Positions 1-8,889 are shown, numbered from the stretch's first letter. The stretch: DNA of 64,000 nt from Nannocystis punicea (GCF_026965555.1 NZ_CP114040.1:5704001-5768000), one strand, 5' to 3'. Translations and numbers: made by a program. Notes: a model not told the origin generated them from the sequence alone.

Positions 1-402
1 CAAGGGCTCTGGCAGGCACAGCTCGGGCGGCGGGGCGGAGCACGTCGTTGGATCCGCCGCAAGGCCGTGTTGAAGGACATGCAGCAGGCGACGGTGGCGC
101 GCCATGCCTGGAGCGCCCCACGCCGCCGCCCGGTCGTGCCGCTGGAGGCTGGCGTCCAAGGCGCAATAGACGTCCGCCTCGAGGCCGTGAACTGGCTGCC
201 CACGCTCCCACGTGGCGATGGTGTTGTCGCTGACCGCGAGCAGCTGCGCGAGCTCTTTCATCTGGAGCCCAAGCCGTCGACGGACGCGGAGGCAGAGGCG
301 CGGCGATGGCCCCTCCACTTCAACCTCGAGCTCGTCGCGGACGGCGAGACGGTAGCGGATGCGTCCCTGCGGCTGAAGCGCCGCGAGGAATGTAGGGACC
401 AT
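1..402 (-). CDS. XRE-like helix-turn-helix protein, 3' end outside window
   Basis: The reverse strand is open from an ATG at 402 to the left edge, so the C-terminus is missing. Residues about 35-70 carry a Cro/XRE-type DNA-binding pattern: an RRRLGLQMKELAQLLAVS helix pair followed by DNTIATWERGQPV. This family binds operators and often acts as antitoxin or repressor; the actual target is unknown. A second short gene with a very similar helix-turn-helix lies immediately upstream at 506-700 on the same strand, suggesting a tandem pair. The function beyond DNA binding is not recognisable. Confidence 0.6.
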   Translation of the reverse strand, partial: MVPTFLAALQPQGRIRYRLAVRDELEVEVEGPSPRLCLRVRRRLGLQMKELAQLLAVSDNTIATWERGQPVHGLEADVYCALDASLQRHDRAAAWGAPGMARHRRLLHVLQHGLAADPTTCSAPPPELCLPEPL

Positions 403-505
403 CGAGACTCTGCCCAAACAGCTATCGCGGGTTGCTGTGGCCGCAGCGCGGAGGATCCAAACGAGTCGTTGGCGCCGAGACAGCCACGGAGGGCCCCACG
501 CTTGA

Positions 506-700
506 TCAGGACCCAGATGGCACATTGCGAATCCGAGCCCCGGCGAGGCCGCTCGCCCAACTGCGCTGGCGCCGTTCCCAGTTGTCGACCGTCTTGGGGT
601 ACACCGCCAGGACGTCGGCGAGAGTCTTGACCGACAGCCGCAGCCCCTTGCGGATCTGCGCACAATGGACGGGCGTCAGCTCCAAGTTCAGCCCTCGCAC
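506..700 (-). CDS. Small helix-turn-helix protein, possibly a remnant
   Basis: A 64-residue reverse-strand frame with a GTG start. It is almost only a helix-turn-helix: LTPVHCAQIRKGLRLSVKT, then LADVLAVYPKTVDNWERRQ. The motif parallels that of the downstream gene ending at the left edge (both have R..LGL/LRL, LA.LLAV and a WER tail). After the WERRQ motif the remaining tail is low-information, so this may be a truncated or frameshifted copy. The IS element begins 39 bases upstream of its start, so its promoter may have been separated from it. Confidence 0.45.
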   Translation of the reverse strand: MRGLNLELTPVHCAQIRKGLRLSVKTLADVLAVYPKTVDNWERRQRSWASGLAGARIRNVPSGS

Positions 701-735
701 TCTCGCGCCATCCTACCGGAAATCATGTGATCGGA

Positions 736-1615
736 CTAGGCTATGTCCGAAATCGCGCATGAAGCAGACAGACGCAGGTAGCGGTGGATAAACGCTAGTT
801 TAACCATCGCCCCGAAGTTGATGGCTTTCTTCTCGAACCGGGTAGCGATCCGGCGTGACTCCTTGAGCCAGCCGATGAGGCACTCGATGATGCTTCGACG
901 CCGGTACGCGGCCTTGTCGAATGCGACAGGCCGAAGGGAGCGGTCCTCGTTCTCCTTACTCGGGATTACGGGCTTGATGCCGAGCTCCAACAGGTACTGG
1001 TCGACCCAGTTCGCTCGGTAACCCTTATCGCCGGCGAGTGCGACGGGCCAAGCCATCGTTGTCCCGTGCTCGTCGTGCAGAGTCTCATCGGCGCCGCAAA
1101 GCAAGGTGTCGACCATCGTCTGGTCGTGGATCTGGCCGGCGCTGAGATGGAAGTGGAGGGGGTGTCCGTGTGCGTCACACAGGATGTGGATCTTCGTGCC
1201 CCAGCCACCCCGGGAGCGCCCCAGAGCGTGATCCTTCGGTTCTTCTGGGTCCGTCGATTTTCCCCCCGCCGCTGCTGCAGCGAGCCGCGCGGATAGACGT
1301 GCCGTCGATGCACCAGAGCTCGGCGGGGGGGTCGTCATGCGAAACCACGCAGCTGCGGAGTCGTCGCAGCACCTCGTCGAACGTCCTGTCTTGGTTCCAC
1401 TTGTTGAAGAAGTCCCACGCAGTCGACCATGGACCGAACTCGATCGGAAGATCACGCCACGGCGCTCCTGTGCGGAGCACCCAAAAGATGGCGTTCAGGA
1501 TCGTCCGGCGATCTCTCGCGCGCCGTCCCGTCTTGCAGTTGCGAGTCGGAAACAGGTCCGCGATCAGGTTCCACTGGTCGTCCGTGAGCTGGTGGCGGGG
1601 AACGCGGGGCGTCAT
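736..1615 (-). CDS. IS5/IS427-type DDE transposase in two overlapping frames
   Basis: Transposase that would cut and rejoin the element ends. The first frame (ATG at 1615, stop at 1175) has the N-terminal helical domain typical of this group (LTDDQWNLIADLFP, then GRRARDRRTILNAIFWVLR) and the first catalytic Asp in LWCIDGTSIRA. The second frame (to 736) has the second Asp in ALAGDKGYRANWV and the Glu region RSIIECLIGWLKESRRIATR. The frames meet at a C6T4 run on the + strand (1258-1267; GGGGGGAAAA in the message), where a +1 (or -2) shift is needed. The stop codon TAG lies at 738-736, using the TA target duplication, so termination depends on flanking DNA. All catalytic parts look intact. Confidence 0.85.
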
Positions 1616-1684
1616 GTCCCCGACCAGATCAAGAAATCCCGATGTCTCCAAGAAACTGGCGTTTTCGGGATTTCGGACATGGCC
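739..1684 (-). mobile_element. IS5-family (IS427-like) insertion sequence, complete
   Basis: About 946 bp bounded by imperfect inverted repeats: the left end starts GGCTATGTCCGAAATC at 739 and the right end, read on the reverse strand from 1684, starts GGCCATGTCCGAAATC. A TA dinucleotide flanks both ends (737-738 and 1685-1686), consistent with the short target duplications of IS5/IS427-group elements. It encodes one transposase split over two frames. The element sits at the 5' end of the metallopeptidase-like frame at 1687-3028, which it has separated from its own start. Confidence 0.85.
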
Positions 1685-3028
1685 TACTCCGAGGCCGAGC
1701 CCGAGGTCGACGACCCGTTCGCGCCGACGGAGGCGTGCCGCGAGCAATTGTTCGACCTGTGGACCTGGGAGTCGACGTGGTTCTTCACCAAGGAGGACCT
1801 CGTCCCGCAGCTGGCAGCGCTGCACCCCGAGATGACGACGGCCCAGATCGACGCCTTGGCGACCACCAAGGCCGCGAACTACGCGGAGGAGCTGAAGAAC
1901 ACGGTCAGCGGGCTGCACGCCCTGTTCTTCCACCCGCTGTTCGTACCCGCCGACGAGGCGCTGTTCTTCAGCAACGAGCTGTACCCGGAGGGCTGGGCCG
2001 AGAAGTTCGCCGTCGCCGAGCTGCCCGCGGCCGGCTCGCTCGTGCTCGACGAGAATTACTACAACCGCGAGTTCCTGCTCCACTTCTACAGCTCGATCGA
2101 CCAGATCCACGCCTACGACGAAGTACAGGAGGTCACGTGGCGGATGGACTGGGCCAAGCTCCAGAACGCGGTGACCGTCGAGCGAGGCTTCGCTCGCGCG
2201 CCCAACAGCGTCGAGGCCGACGTCGCGGCCAAGTACTTCATCGCCCCGAGCTTCGCCCACGAGCTCGGGCACGCCATGGGCGAGCCCGAACACAACGACG
2301 GCTTCGACACGACGGGCGACGTGCCCGACGAGGATGACGACGAGGAGGACGACGACGAATACGGCGACGCCTTCACGCACGGGGCCGGGGCCGCGCAGGC
2401 GATGCTGCTCGGCGCCGCGTACTCGCGCATGCCGGGGAAGAGCGCGTACCTCGGCGACTGGGACGTCCCGCTCGGGTACATCGACACGCTCGAGTGCAAG
2501 TTCTTCCACGAACAGGTCGACCCGATCACCCTCGGCCACGTGCCGGCGGAGTGCGAGTCGCCGACGACGACGCCGTTCGCGGCCGCCGTGCTGGCGCGCC
2601 CGCCCGCGAACCCGACCGCGGGCGAGCAGCCGTGCCAGGTCGACGAGGTCGCGGCCGACGAGACCGAGATCTCGATCGAACCCGACGGTGTGGGCGGCCT
2701 GACGGTGACCGTCCCGCGGTGGGCCCTGGGGTACGTGGAGGCGAGGCTGGACGACTTCGTGCTCGACGCGACGACCCACTCGACCACGGTCACGGTCGAC
2801 GGCGAGCCGTTCCAGGGCTTCGCCATCGACTGGCTGCACGCCGACGGCTTCGCCGCGTACTTCGGGCTCGAGGAGGGCGATGTCGTCTATGTCATCGACG
2901 GCTACCCGGCGGCCGACGTCAGCGCCGTCCTGCGCGGCGTCGACGCCCTGACCGCCACCGGCAGCGCGGCGCTCCGGATCGTCCGCGGCGGCGCGGTGGT
3001 GACGATCGTGTACGTCCTGGCCCCGTGA
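1679..3028 (+). pseudogene. 5'-truncated zinc metallopeptidase-like protein with C-terminal PDZ-like domain
   Basis: An in-frame ATG at 1679 lies inside the IS right end, so the original 5' end, including any signal peptide, is gone; no matching 5' fragment is visible left of the IS. Counting from that ATG, residues 194-205 read HELGHAMGEPEH, an HExxH zinc motif with further G and H ligand-like residues spaced one residue longer than the standard metzincin HExxHxxGxxH. A very acidic loop (DEDDDEEDDDEYGD) follows. Residues about 395-449 (FGLEEGDVVYVIDGYPA ... LRIVRGGAVVTIVY) resemble a PDZ domain, known from surface proteases. It may be a dead remnant or be expressed as an IS-initiated cytoplasmic form. 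Confidence 0.6.
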
Positions 3029-3236
3029 GCGCTGGGAGGTGCTCGGCAAGCTGGTGCTGGTGCCGTGAGGTCTTGCGGCGGGCACGGCGAAGGCCTGGCC
3101 CGTAGCGTCGTACCGAGCCACGGGCCGCGCCGCGCCTCGTTGCGCCGTGCCGAGCTACGGACCGCGCGGCGGCCCGTTGCCTGGCCCAAGGTGGCAGATC
3201 GGGGGCCCGCCGTGTCACACTGTCGTTCGACGACGC

Positions 3237-4019
3237 ATGACGGCCCGGCTCCGCCTCCTGCAGGTCTGCGAGCAGTCCTTCGACCGCCTCGACGGCGATG
3301 ACGTCCTGCGGCGCCGCTGTCGGCGCTGCGATGTCGCGGTCCACAACTACGACCTGCTGCCGCAACGCGAGCGCGACGAGCTGCTCCGACGCTCCGACCA
3401 GGAGCGGACAGTGTGCGTGGGGACCGCGATGCCCGTGGCTGCCGCGCCGAGTTGCCGCGCGGGCCCGGCGGAGGACGAGGCGCAGCCGTTCACGCAGGCG
3501 ATCGCGATCCGCGAGGAGATGGTGCTGGCCCCGCAGTGGTGGCGCGTGCTGTCCCTGCCGACGCCGGCGGTCGTCGCGGCGATCCACGAGCTGGCCGGTG
3601 ATTACGGTCTCCGCGATCACTCGCACGCAGGCGTCGCGGGCTGGGACCTGCACGACCGGGAGCGGGCGCTGTCGCTGGTGGTCCGCGTGCAGTCGCGGGG
3701 CGATCGCACGGAGATCGGCGTGCGCGTGTACCCGCTCGAAGCCGCAAAGACGGAGTCGGACCCGACCGCCCGCGCCATCGTCGTGCTCCCGATCCTGTTC
3801 GCGTTCGCCATCCTCGCCCTCATCTCCCGGCCCGCAGCGTGGCTCGTGCTGGTCGTAGCCTTAGTGGTCGGGGCCGCCGTCAGCGCGCGCTCGCAGCGGC
3901 GCGAGCTGGCGGCGCTACAGGAGCGCACGGGCGTTCTCAAGGAATGGGGCGAGACCTGGCAGCACGGTTTCTTCACTGCTCTCGAGGCCCGCCTCGGCCC
4001 GTCGCAGCTCTACCGCTGA
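3237..4019 (+). CDS. Hypothetical membrane protein with N-terminal Cys-pair module
   Basis: A 260-residue frame from the ATG at 3237; an upstream extension to 3147 is possible but low-information. The N-terminus has three cysteines (VCEQSFDRL ... RRRCRRCDVAVHNYDLLP), a pattern common in myxobacterial proteins that begin with a small metal-binding knuckle. The middle is soluble. Near the C-terminus two adjacent hydrophobic stretches (AIVVLPILFAFAILALI and AAWLVLVVALVVGAAVS) look like a membrane hairpin, followed by a short charged tail. The family is not recognised; codon use matches the host. Confidence 0.65.
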   Translation: MTARLRLLQVCEQSFDRLDGDDVLRRRCRRCDVAVHNYDLLPQRERDELLRRSDQERTVCVGTAMPVAAAPSCRAGPAEDEAQPFTQAIAIREEMVLAPQWWRVLSLPTPAVVAAIHELAGDYGLRDHSHAGVAGWDLHDRERALSLVVRVQSRGDRTEIGVRVYPLEAAKTESDPTARAIVVLPILFAFAILALISRPAAWLVLVVALVVGAAVSARSQRRELAALQERTGVLKEWGETWQHGFFTALEARLGPSQLYR

Positions 4020-4192
4020 CCGGGGCCGCGCAGGACTCTTGGTGCGCCGTCACCTGCGTCTGACAACGAGCTCTGAAAAATGATCCAAGGGACAGGTCGT
4101 GTCAGGCCGACGGTCGACACACCCTCCGGGCGCAGGCGCGCCGGCGGTCGGCCGCCGCATCCGGTATAAGAATCGCAAGACCCCCCGCCCCC

Positions 4193-4723
4193 ATGCACGT
4201 CGTCTTCATTCATGGCCCGGCCGCCTCCGGCAAGCACACCATCGGCACCCACGTGGCCCAGGCACTGGGCATCCCGCTGTTCCACAACCATCTGGCGGTG
4301 GACGCAGCGCGGGGCTTGTTCGAATTCGGCAGCCCCGGCTTCCGCCGCATGCGCGCGGCGATCTGGAGCGCGGCGTTCGCCGAAGCCGCCGCGGCCGGAC
4401 GCTCGTTCGTCTTCACTTTCCATCCCGAGGCCAGTGTCGATCCGGCGCTGATCGAGACCTTGACCGAGACGGTGCGCGCACACGGCGGCGAGGTGGTGTT
4501 CGTCGAACTGCTGTGTTCGCCTGAAGCGATCGCCCAGCGACTGGACCAGCCCAGCCGGCATCGTTTCGGCAAGCTCACCGATGTCGCCTTGTACCGCTCG
4601 ATCGAGCGCGCCGGGGGCTTCGCGTTTCCGCCGCTGCCGCCGTCGCTGCGCATCGATACCGAAGCGCACACGCCCGAGCAATCGGCGGCGCTGATCGTCG
4701 CCTCGCTCCGCGAGCCGCGCTGA
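4193..4723 (+). CDS. P-loop kinase-like NTPase (shikimate/adenylate-kinase type)
   Basis: A 176-residue protein starting MHVVFIHGPAASGKHTIG: a hydrophobic strand followed by a Walker A motif (GPAASGKHT, residues 8-16). Later parts fit small P-loop phosphotransferases: FVFTFHPEA, then EVVFVELLCSPEAIAQRL with the usual lid-like Arg region (QPSRHRFGKL). The substrate cannot be read from sequence; relatives include gluconate-, shikimate- and AAA_33-type kinases. Leucine is mostly CTG and Glu is often GAA, unlike the CTC/GAG-rich neighbours, which suggests transfer from a gammaproteobacterium. No operon partner. Confidence 0.75.
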   Translation: MHVVFIHGPAASGKHTIGTHVAQALGIPLFHNHLAVDAARGLFEFGSPGFRRMRAAIWSAAFAEAAAAGRSFVFTFHPEASVDPALIETLTETVRAHGGEVVFVELLCSPEAIAQRLDQPSRHRFGKLTDVALYRSIERAGGFAFPPLPPSLRIDTEAHTPEQSAALIVASLREPR

Positions 4724-5089
4724 GTCGCGCTGATTCACGGCGAGTTCGGGCGCCGTTCGCAGCGACGTCCACCGGGGCGGCCGCGTACAACGAACCGCGA
4801 GACGGGGGCGCCGCAAGCCATTGCCCCCGGTCCTCCCTCGGGGGTGCCTCGTCCGCTGGCGAACTCGAACCTCGTGAGACCGAGCAGGTCGTTGATCGTC
4901 TTCAAGCCGGCCTCGCCCTCTTCCTTCCGCGCCACGGCAGCTGGCTCCTCGGTGAGTGGCCCGACGTGCAGGCCGAGGTCGATCGCAGGGCCTCGCCGCT
5001 CGTGCGGCCGAGAAGCGCGCGTGGCGCCCCTTTGTGCGAGCTCGCGGTCGGTGAAGGTCTCGTCGTCATCGTGGCATGCTTGCTGCGCG
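4724..5089. other. Intergenic stretch, possible decayed reverse-strand frame
   Basis: No convincing gene. On the reverse strand a frame around 4900-5060 contains coding-like segments (ETFTDRELAQRGA, then GEAGLKTINDLLGLTRFEF) but has no recognisable start or domain, so it may be a gene relic. Confidence 0.35.
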
Positions 5090-5641
5090 ATGGCCGAAAA
5101 GACGACGCACTTCGGACGGGCCGGAGAATACCACGCGATGTCGGAGCTGCTGCTCCGTGGATGGAACGTCGCCGTACCGGTCGTCGACGTCGGAGATGAC
5201 GCGTTCGTGATCGACGACCGGTCCAAGACGGTCTACCGGGTGCAGGTGAAGTCGGCGCAGGCGACTTGCCTGTCGAAGGACGACGAGCGGTGGAAGGCTG
5301 ATTTCAGTCTCAACCGCGACCAACTGCGGACGCTGCAGGAGGTCGAACTCTTCTACCTGCTCCTGGCTCGATGCGCGGAGCGTTGGCGATTTTTCGTGAT
5401 ACCGCGCCCTGCCCTGGCGAACGTTCGTCAAGCGCAGATCGCTACGCCTCGATCCGGCCCGGGGCGGCCGATGCTGGCGGACGAAGATGCGACGACGAAA
5501 GGGCTCATGTTCAGCGTCACGATCCAGAAGGACTCCGCCTCGGGTTGGGGAGCCGATCTGACTGGCTACCTGGATGCTTGGCCAGACGAATTGACGATCG
5601 TCCCAGACGGGCCCGGAAGCAGGAGAGTTGATGATCCTTGA
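5090..5641 (+). CDS. PD-(D/E)XK nuclease-like protein
   Basis: A 183-residue frame from the ATG at 5090; upstream in-frame sequence is low-information. The N-terminal 60 residues have the order seen in PD-(D/E)XK nuclease-fold proteins: a helix with Glu (GRAGEYHAMSELLLRGWNV), a strand with acidic residues (GDDAFVIDD), and the strand YRVQVKSAQ with the Q-x-K catalytic pattern. The remainder (LQEVELFYLLLARCAERWRF) fits the later core. This type is found in restriction-like and repair enzymes and in many orphan genes. It converges with the gene ending at 5646, four bases apart. Confidence 0.6.
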   Translation: MAEKTTHFGRAGEYHAMSELLLRGWNVAVPVVDVGDDAFVIDDRSKTVYRVQVKSAQATCLSKDDERWKADFSLNRDQLRTLQEVELFYLLLARCAERWRFFVIPRPALANVRQAQIATPRSGPGRPMLADEDATTKGLMFSVTIQKDSASGWGADLTGYLDAWPDELTIVPDGPGSRRVDDP

Positions 5642-5645
5642 GGCG

Positions 5646-5975
5646 TCATGCCGCCGACCGAGGCAGGTCCATCTCGCTAACCGGGTCGCGGAAAACGACT
5701 CGTCCCAGCGTTTGCAGTCGCTTCTCGGGCAGCCCGGTCAAGAGCATGACGATCTGTTCAGCGATGGCTGCTTGGACGCGCTCGTAATCGTCCCTTGTCT
5801 CGTGCGCGATGAAGACCCGGCTTCGAGGATGAAGCGCCTCTCCAAAGGCCTTGCGAAGGCGAGCCAACGAGCCAGGTTCCAGAGCGAAGGTCGCTCCTTC
5901 GCGGTTGGAGCTCCGCAAGATGACGATCGGCTCGCTCGCATCCATGCCTTCGAGTATGCGGCGAATCGCGCTCAC
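5646..5975 (-). CDS. Hypothetical protein, about 109 residues
   Basis: Starts at a GTG near 5975 (VSAIRRILEGMDASEPIVIL); an ATG at 5945 (MDASEPIVILRSSNREGA) is an alternative. The frame continues upstream but only as Arg/Ala-rich noise. The predicted product is a small alpha/beta protein with segments FALEPGSLARLRKAFGEAL and RDDYERVQAAIAEQIVMLL. No family recognised. Its stop faces the stop of the nuclease-like gene at 5641. Confidence 0.5.
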   Translation of the reverse strand: MSAIRRILEGMDASEPIVILRSSNREGATFALEPGSLARLRKAFGEALHPRSRVFIAHETRDDYERVQAAIAEQIVMLLTGLPEKRLQTLGRVVFRDPVSEMDLPRSAA

Positions 5976-6172
5976 CCGCAACCTGGCGGCCGGACCGGGC
6001 CGTGGTGGCGGCGCAAGACGCGCTCTCTCGGCGCGTGCGCGTGGGCAGACGGAAGCCCCGCTGCATCGGCTGGGGGGGCGTTGCGTGCTTCGCGCCCCCC
6101 TCCCCCGAAGCTTGCCGCCAAGATCGTCAGGGTCATGAGCCGCGCCCGCTGAGCCACGGTCGCGCGCGCGAG

Positions 6173-6254
6173 GTGGGTCTACAGCACGTGCACGACCGCC
6201 TCGAGCGGAACCTGTGGGTCTGTAGCACGTGCACAACCGCCTCGAGCGGAACCT
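6173..6254. repeat. Two tandem 41-bp units in intergenic DNA
   Basis: Units at 6173-6213 and 6214-6254 differ at only three positions. Each begins GTGGGTCT, carries an AGCACGTGCAC segment with a GCACGTGC palindrome, and ends CCTCGAGCGGAACCT. They lie in the 5976-6559 gap between the small reverse-strand gene and the LRR/WD40 gene. The rest of that gap has no supported gene; just before the LRR gene there is a T5A6 run (about 6536-6546) that stands out in GC-rich DNA. Confidence 0.9.
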
Positions 6255-6559
6255 GTCCTTCGAGGAAGCCGCCGACGACATGTGCCACCCGCTTTCTTTT
6301 CACCCCGATCACCACAAGAGTTCGACGATCGGATGAACGTCGCCCGCGATACGCTGTACCGTGAAATAGACCGTCTCGTTGAATCAGCACACAGCGAGTG
6401 AGTCCTCCGTCGCGCCCGGACCGATGATTCGGCGAGATTGCTTCGACCCGCCCGATCCCTCGGGCATGTCCCGAGGCGGACGGCTGCGAGTGTCGGCCAC
6501 CTACACGACCGATGCCGGTCCCCTCTTGCTTTGCTTTTTAAAAAAACTGGAAGCGGGAA

Positions 6560-8428
6560 TTGAGCCGGGTACACTCGCGGCCTCAAGTGCCAGTCATCCA
6601 CGCCCGCTCGCTCGAAGAAGCCCTCACGTCGCCGCGCGACGTCGAGGCCCTCGAACTCAAGCTCACGCGCGCGACGCTGCCCGACGAGATATTCGCGCTG
6701 CGGAACCTCGCGCAGTTGACGATCGAAGGCGGGACCCTCACCAAGGTCTCGCCGCGACTCGCCGAGCTGAAGAAGCTCCGCTTCCTGAGCCTCGACAAGC
6801 AGCCCAAGCTCGACCTGGCCGACTTCCCGGTGATGCCGTCGCTCGAGTCGCTCGGGCTGCGCAACTGCAAGCTCCGCGCGCTGCCGCCGGCGCTGTTCGA
6901 GTGCCGCAACCTGACCTCGCTCTCGCTGGGCATGAACCCGCTCAAGACCGTGCCGGCCGGCATCGGCGCCCTGCGCAAGCTGAACACGCTCTACTTGTGG
7001 GGCTGCGGGCTCAAGGCCGTGTCGCCGGAGCTCGGCGAGCTCACCGAGCTCCGCGTGCTCGAGCTCGAGAAGAACTCGATCAGCGAGCTGCCGGCCGAGC
7101 TGGCCGCGCTGAAGCAGCTCACGCAGCTCAACATCGAGAAGAACGCGTTCGAGACGTTCCCGGCGGTGGTCTGCGAGCTCACGCAGCTCCAGTCCCTGGA
7201 GGCCTACGACAACGAGATCACGGCGCTGCCCGCCGCCATCTCGCAGCTCAAGCGACTCGCTAAGTTGCGGCTCGAGGGCAACCGGATCGAGAAGTTCCCC
7301 GCCGATCTGTCCGGGCTCAAGGCGCTCGAGACGTTCTACGTGTCGCTCGGCATCAACAAGGACGAGCTCAAGCGGCAGATCCGTCACCTGCCGCCCAAGG
7401 CCTTCATCATGTCGTTCGACGACGGCGACATCGCCCGCGATGGCCGCTGGGCCGACGCTCCGGCCCGATCGTCGCGCGAGATCGCCGAGGAGGCCGAGGA
7501 GGCCGAGGCGCCGGCGAAGCCGGCGAAGAAGGTGGCCAAGAAGGTGGCCAAGGTGACCAAGGCGGCGGCCGCGAAGTCGAAGGCCGCGGCCACCGCGGAG
7601 GAGCAGATCTTTCGCTTCGAAAATCGGGTCACGCGAGTCACGTTCGTCCCCGGCGGCGTCGTCGGTGTGTCCTACGAATCGATCCGAGTGTTCGACCTCG
7701 CCAGCGGCGAGCTGCGATTCAAGGCGCCGGGCGATTACCACGGGGTCGCGGCCTCGCCCGACGGCACGCAGCTGCTCGCAGGCGGCCCCGTGACGGCCTT
7801 GCTGGACCCGAAAACCGGGGCCGTGCAGGCCAAGCTGCCGGTCAAGACGGCTTACTGCGCCAGCTGGTCGCTCGACGGCAAGCTGATCCTGCTCTACGAC
7901 GACGGCGACCTGTGCTGCGTCGATGCGAAGACGCTCAAGATCTTGCAACGCCTCGAGGTGGACCGGACGTCGTTCGCGACGCTGTCGCCGGACGGCCAGC
8001 GGGTGCTGTACGGCGCGGGCAAGGCGGTGCGAATGTGGGATCGGCTGGCCGGCAAGGAGGTGTTTCGCGCGACGGTGTGCCGGTTCGGCGCCGCCGACGG
8101 TCGCTTCACCGCCGACAACCGCTACGCGATCGTGCTGACCACGGAGGGGCTGGTGCGCCTCGACCTCGGCCAGAAGAAGCCCAAGAGCGAGCCGATCAAG
8201 AAGTTGAGCGCGAGCGCGTTCGACATGCTGCCCAATGGGACCCATGCGGTCGTCGGTGGGCCGAAGATCTCGCTGGTCGAGCTCGGCAAGGGCTCGACGG
8301 TCGCCGTTCTCGGCTCCCACGAGAAGGTCGGCCCGGTCGACAGCATCGTGATCTCCGCCGACGGCACCCAGGTGGCGTCCGGCGCCTGCGATCACACCGT
8401 GCGCGTCTGGCAGCTCCCGCGCGCCTGA
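6560..8428 (+). CDS. Leucine-rich repeat / WD40-like fusion protein with Lys-Ala linker
   Basis: A 622-residue cytoplasmic-looking protein; start TTG at 6560 (preceded by GGAAGCGGGA) or GTG at 6587. Residues about 20-265 are roughly ten leucine-rich repeats of the L..L.L..N.L..LP type (LRVLELEKNSISELPAELA). Residues about 300-345 form an acidic-then-basic linker (EEAEEAEAPAKPAKK, KVAKKVAKVTKAAAAKSKAA) like histone H1 tails. From about 350 to the end are beta-propeller-type repeats (VAASPDGTQLLAGG, ISADGTQVASGACDHTVRVW). LRR and WD40 domains both act as protein-binding scaffolds; the partner is unknown. No operon partner. Confidence 0.85.
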   Translation: MSRVHSRPQVPVIHARSLEEALTSPRDVEALELKLTRATLPDEIFALRNLAQLTIEGGTLTKVSPRLAELKKLRFLSLDKQPKLDLADFPVMPSLESLGLRNCKLRALPPALFECRNLTSLSLGMNPLKTVPAGIGALRKLNTLYLWGCGLKAVSPELGELTELRVLELEKNSISELPAELAALKQLTQLNIEKNAFETFPAVVCELTQLQSLEAYDNEITALPAAISQLKRLAKLRLEGNRIEKFPADLSGLKALETFYVSLGINKDELKRQIRHLPPKAFIMSFDDGDIARDGRWADAPARSSREIAEEAEEAEAPAKPAKKVAKKVAKVTKAAAAKSKAAATAEEQIFRFENRVTRVTFVPGGVVGVSYESIRVFDLASGELRFKAPGDYHGVAASPDGTQLLAGGPVTALLDPKTGAVQAKLPVKTAYCASWSLDGKLILLYDDGDLCCVDAKTLKILQRLEVDRTSFATLSPDGQRVLYGAGKAVRMWDRLAGKEVFRATVCRFGAADGRFTADNRYAIVLTTEGLVRLDLGQKKPKSEPIKKLSASAFDMLPNGTHAVVGGPKISLVELGKGSTVAVLGSHEKVGPVDSIVISADGTQVASGACDHTVRVWQLPRA

Positions 8429-8713
8429 GCGGCGCAGTCGTCAGCCTTCGAGGCACACGGCCCCTACCCGCTCGGACGGGAGACGCCCCGCCGTCAGGCG
8501 ATTCTCGGACGACCCCAGGCGACGCTGTCTGTCGTACCCAGCGAGCTCGGGCGATGTGATTCGCCCGCTGTGCCTCATCCAGGCGCCTTCCCGCCTCTGT
8601 CAGTCGCCGCAACGTCGTCATGCGCTCGATCGAGTTCAAGGTGCCCGCCTTCACCGCAAGCTCGGCGCGGCTCCGCCAGCTCGACCCGCTGCGCCTAATA
8701 CGTAGAAGACGCA

Positions 8714-8800
8714 ACCGCGGGACATCGCTCGACATGTCCTCAGGGACATCTCGCTTCGCGACCGCGGGACGCCGCTCGACATGTCCCCGAGGACAGACAG
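8714..8800. repeat. Two direct repeats each carrying a TGTCC-N4-GGACA palindrome
   Basis: In the 8429-8889 gap, which holds no gene I can support, the block ACCGCGGGAC..CGCTCGACA is present at 8714 and again at 8761. Each copy leads into a palindrome: TGTCC-TCAG-GGACA at 8735-8748 and TGTCC-CCGA-GGACA at 8782-8795. The first is followed by TCTCGCTTCGCGACCGC, related to the tails of the copies near 58137, 58212 and 59597. The position, 95-150 bases upstream of a lipoprotein gene, would allow a regulatory or mobile-repeat role. Confidence 0.8.
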
Positions 8801-8889
8801 AATGACGCGTCGTGTCGCCTCGTGGCCCCGTCGTCGATCGGCGATTCGCCGCGGGAATACGGCCCGGAGGGAGCTGGTAGAGGGCCGCC

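Noticed and set aside
1337..1678. Extension of the metallopeptidase frame through the IS element
   Set aside because: The frame happens to stay open antisense to the transposase; this part is IS sequence, not the original N-terminus.
6179..8395. Reverse frame of 738 codons across the LRR/WD40 gene
   Set aside because: Shadow translation without any recognisable motif; forward frame is clearly coding.
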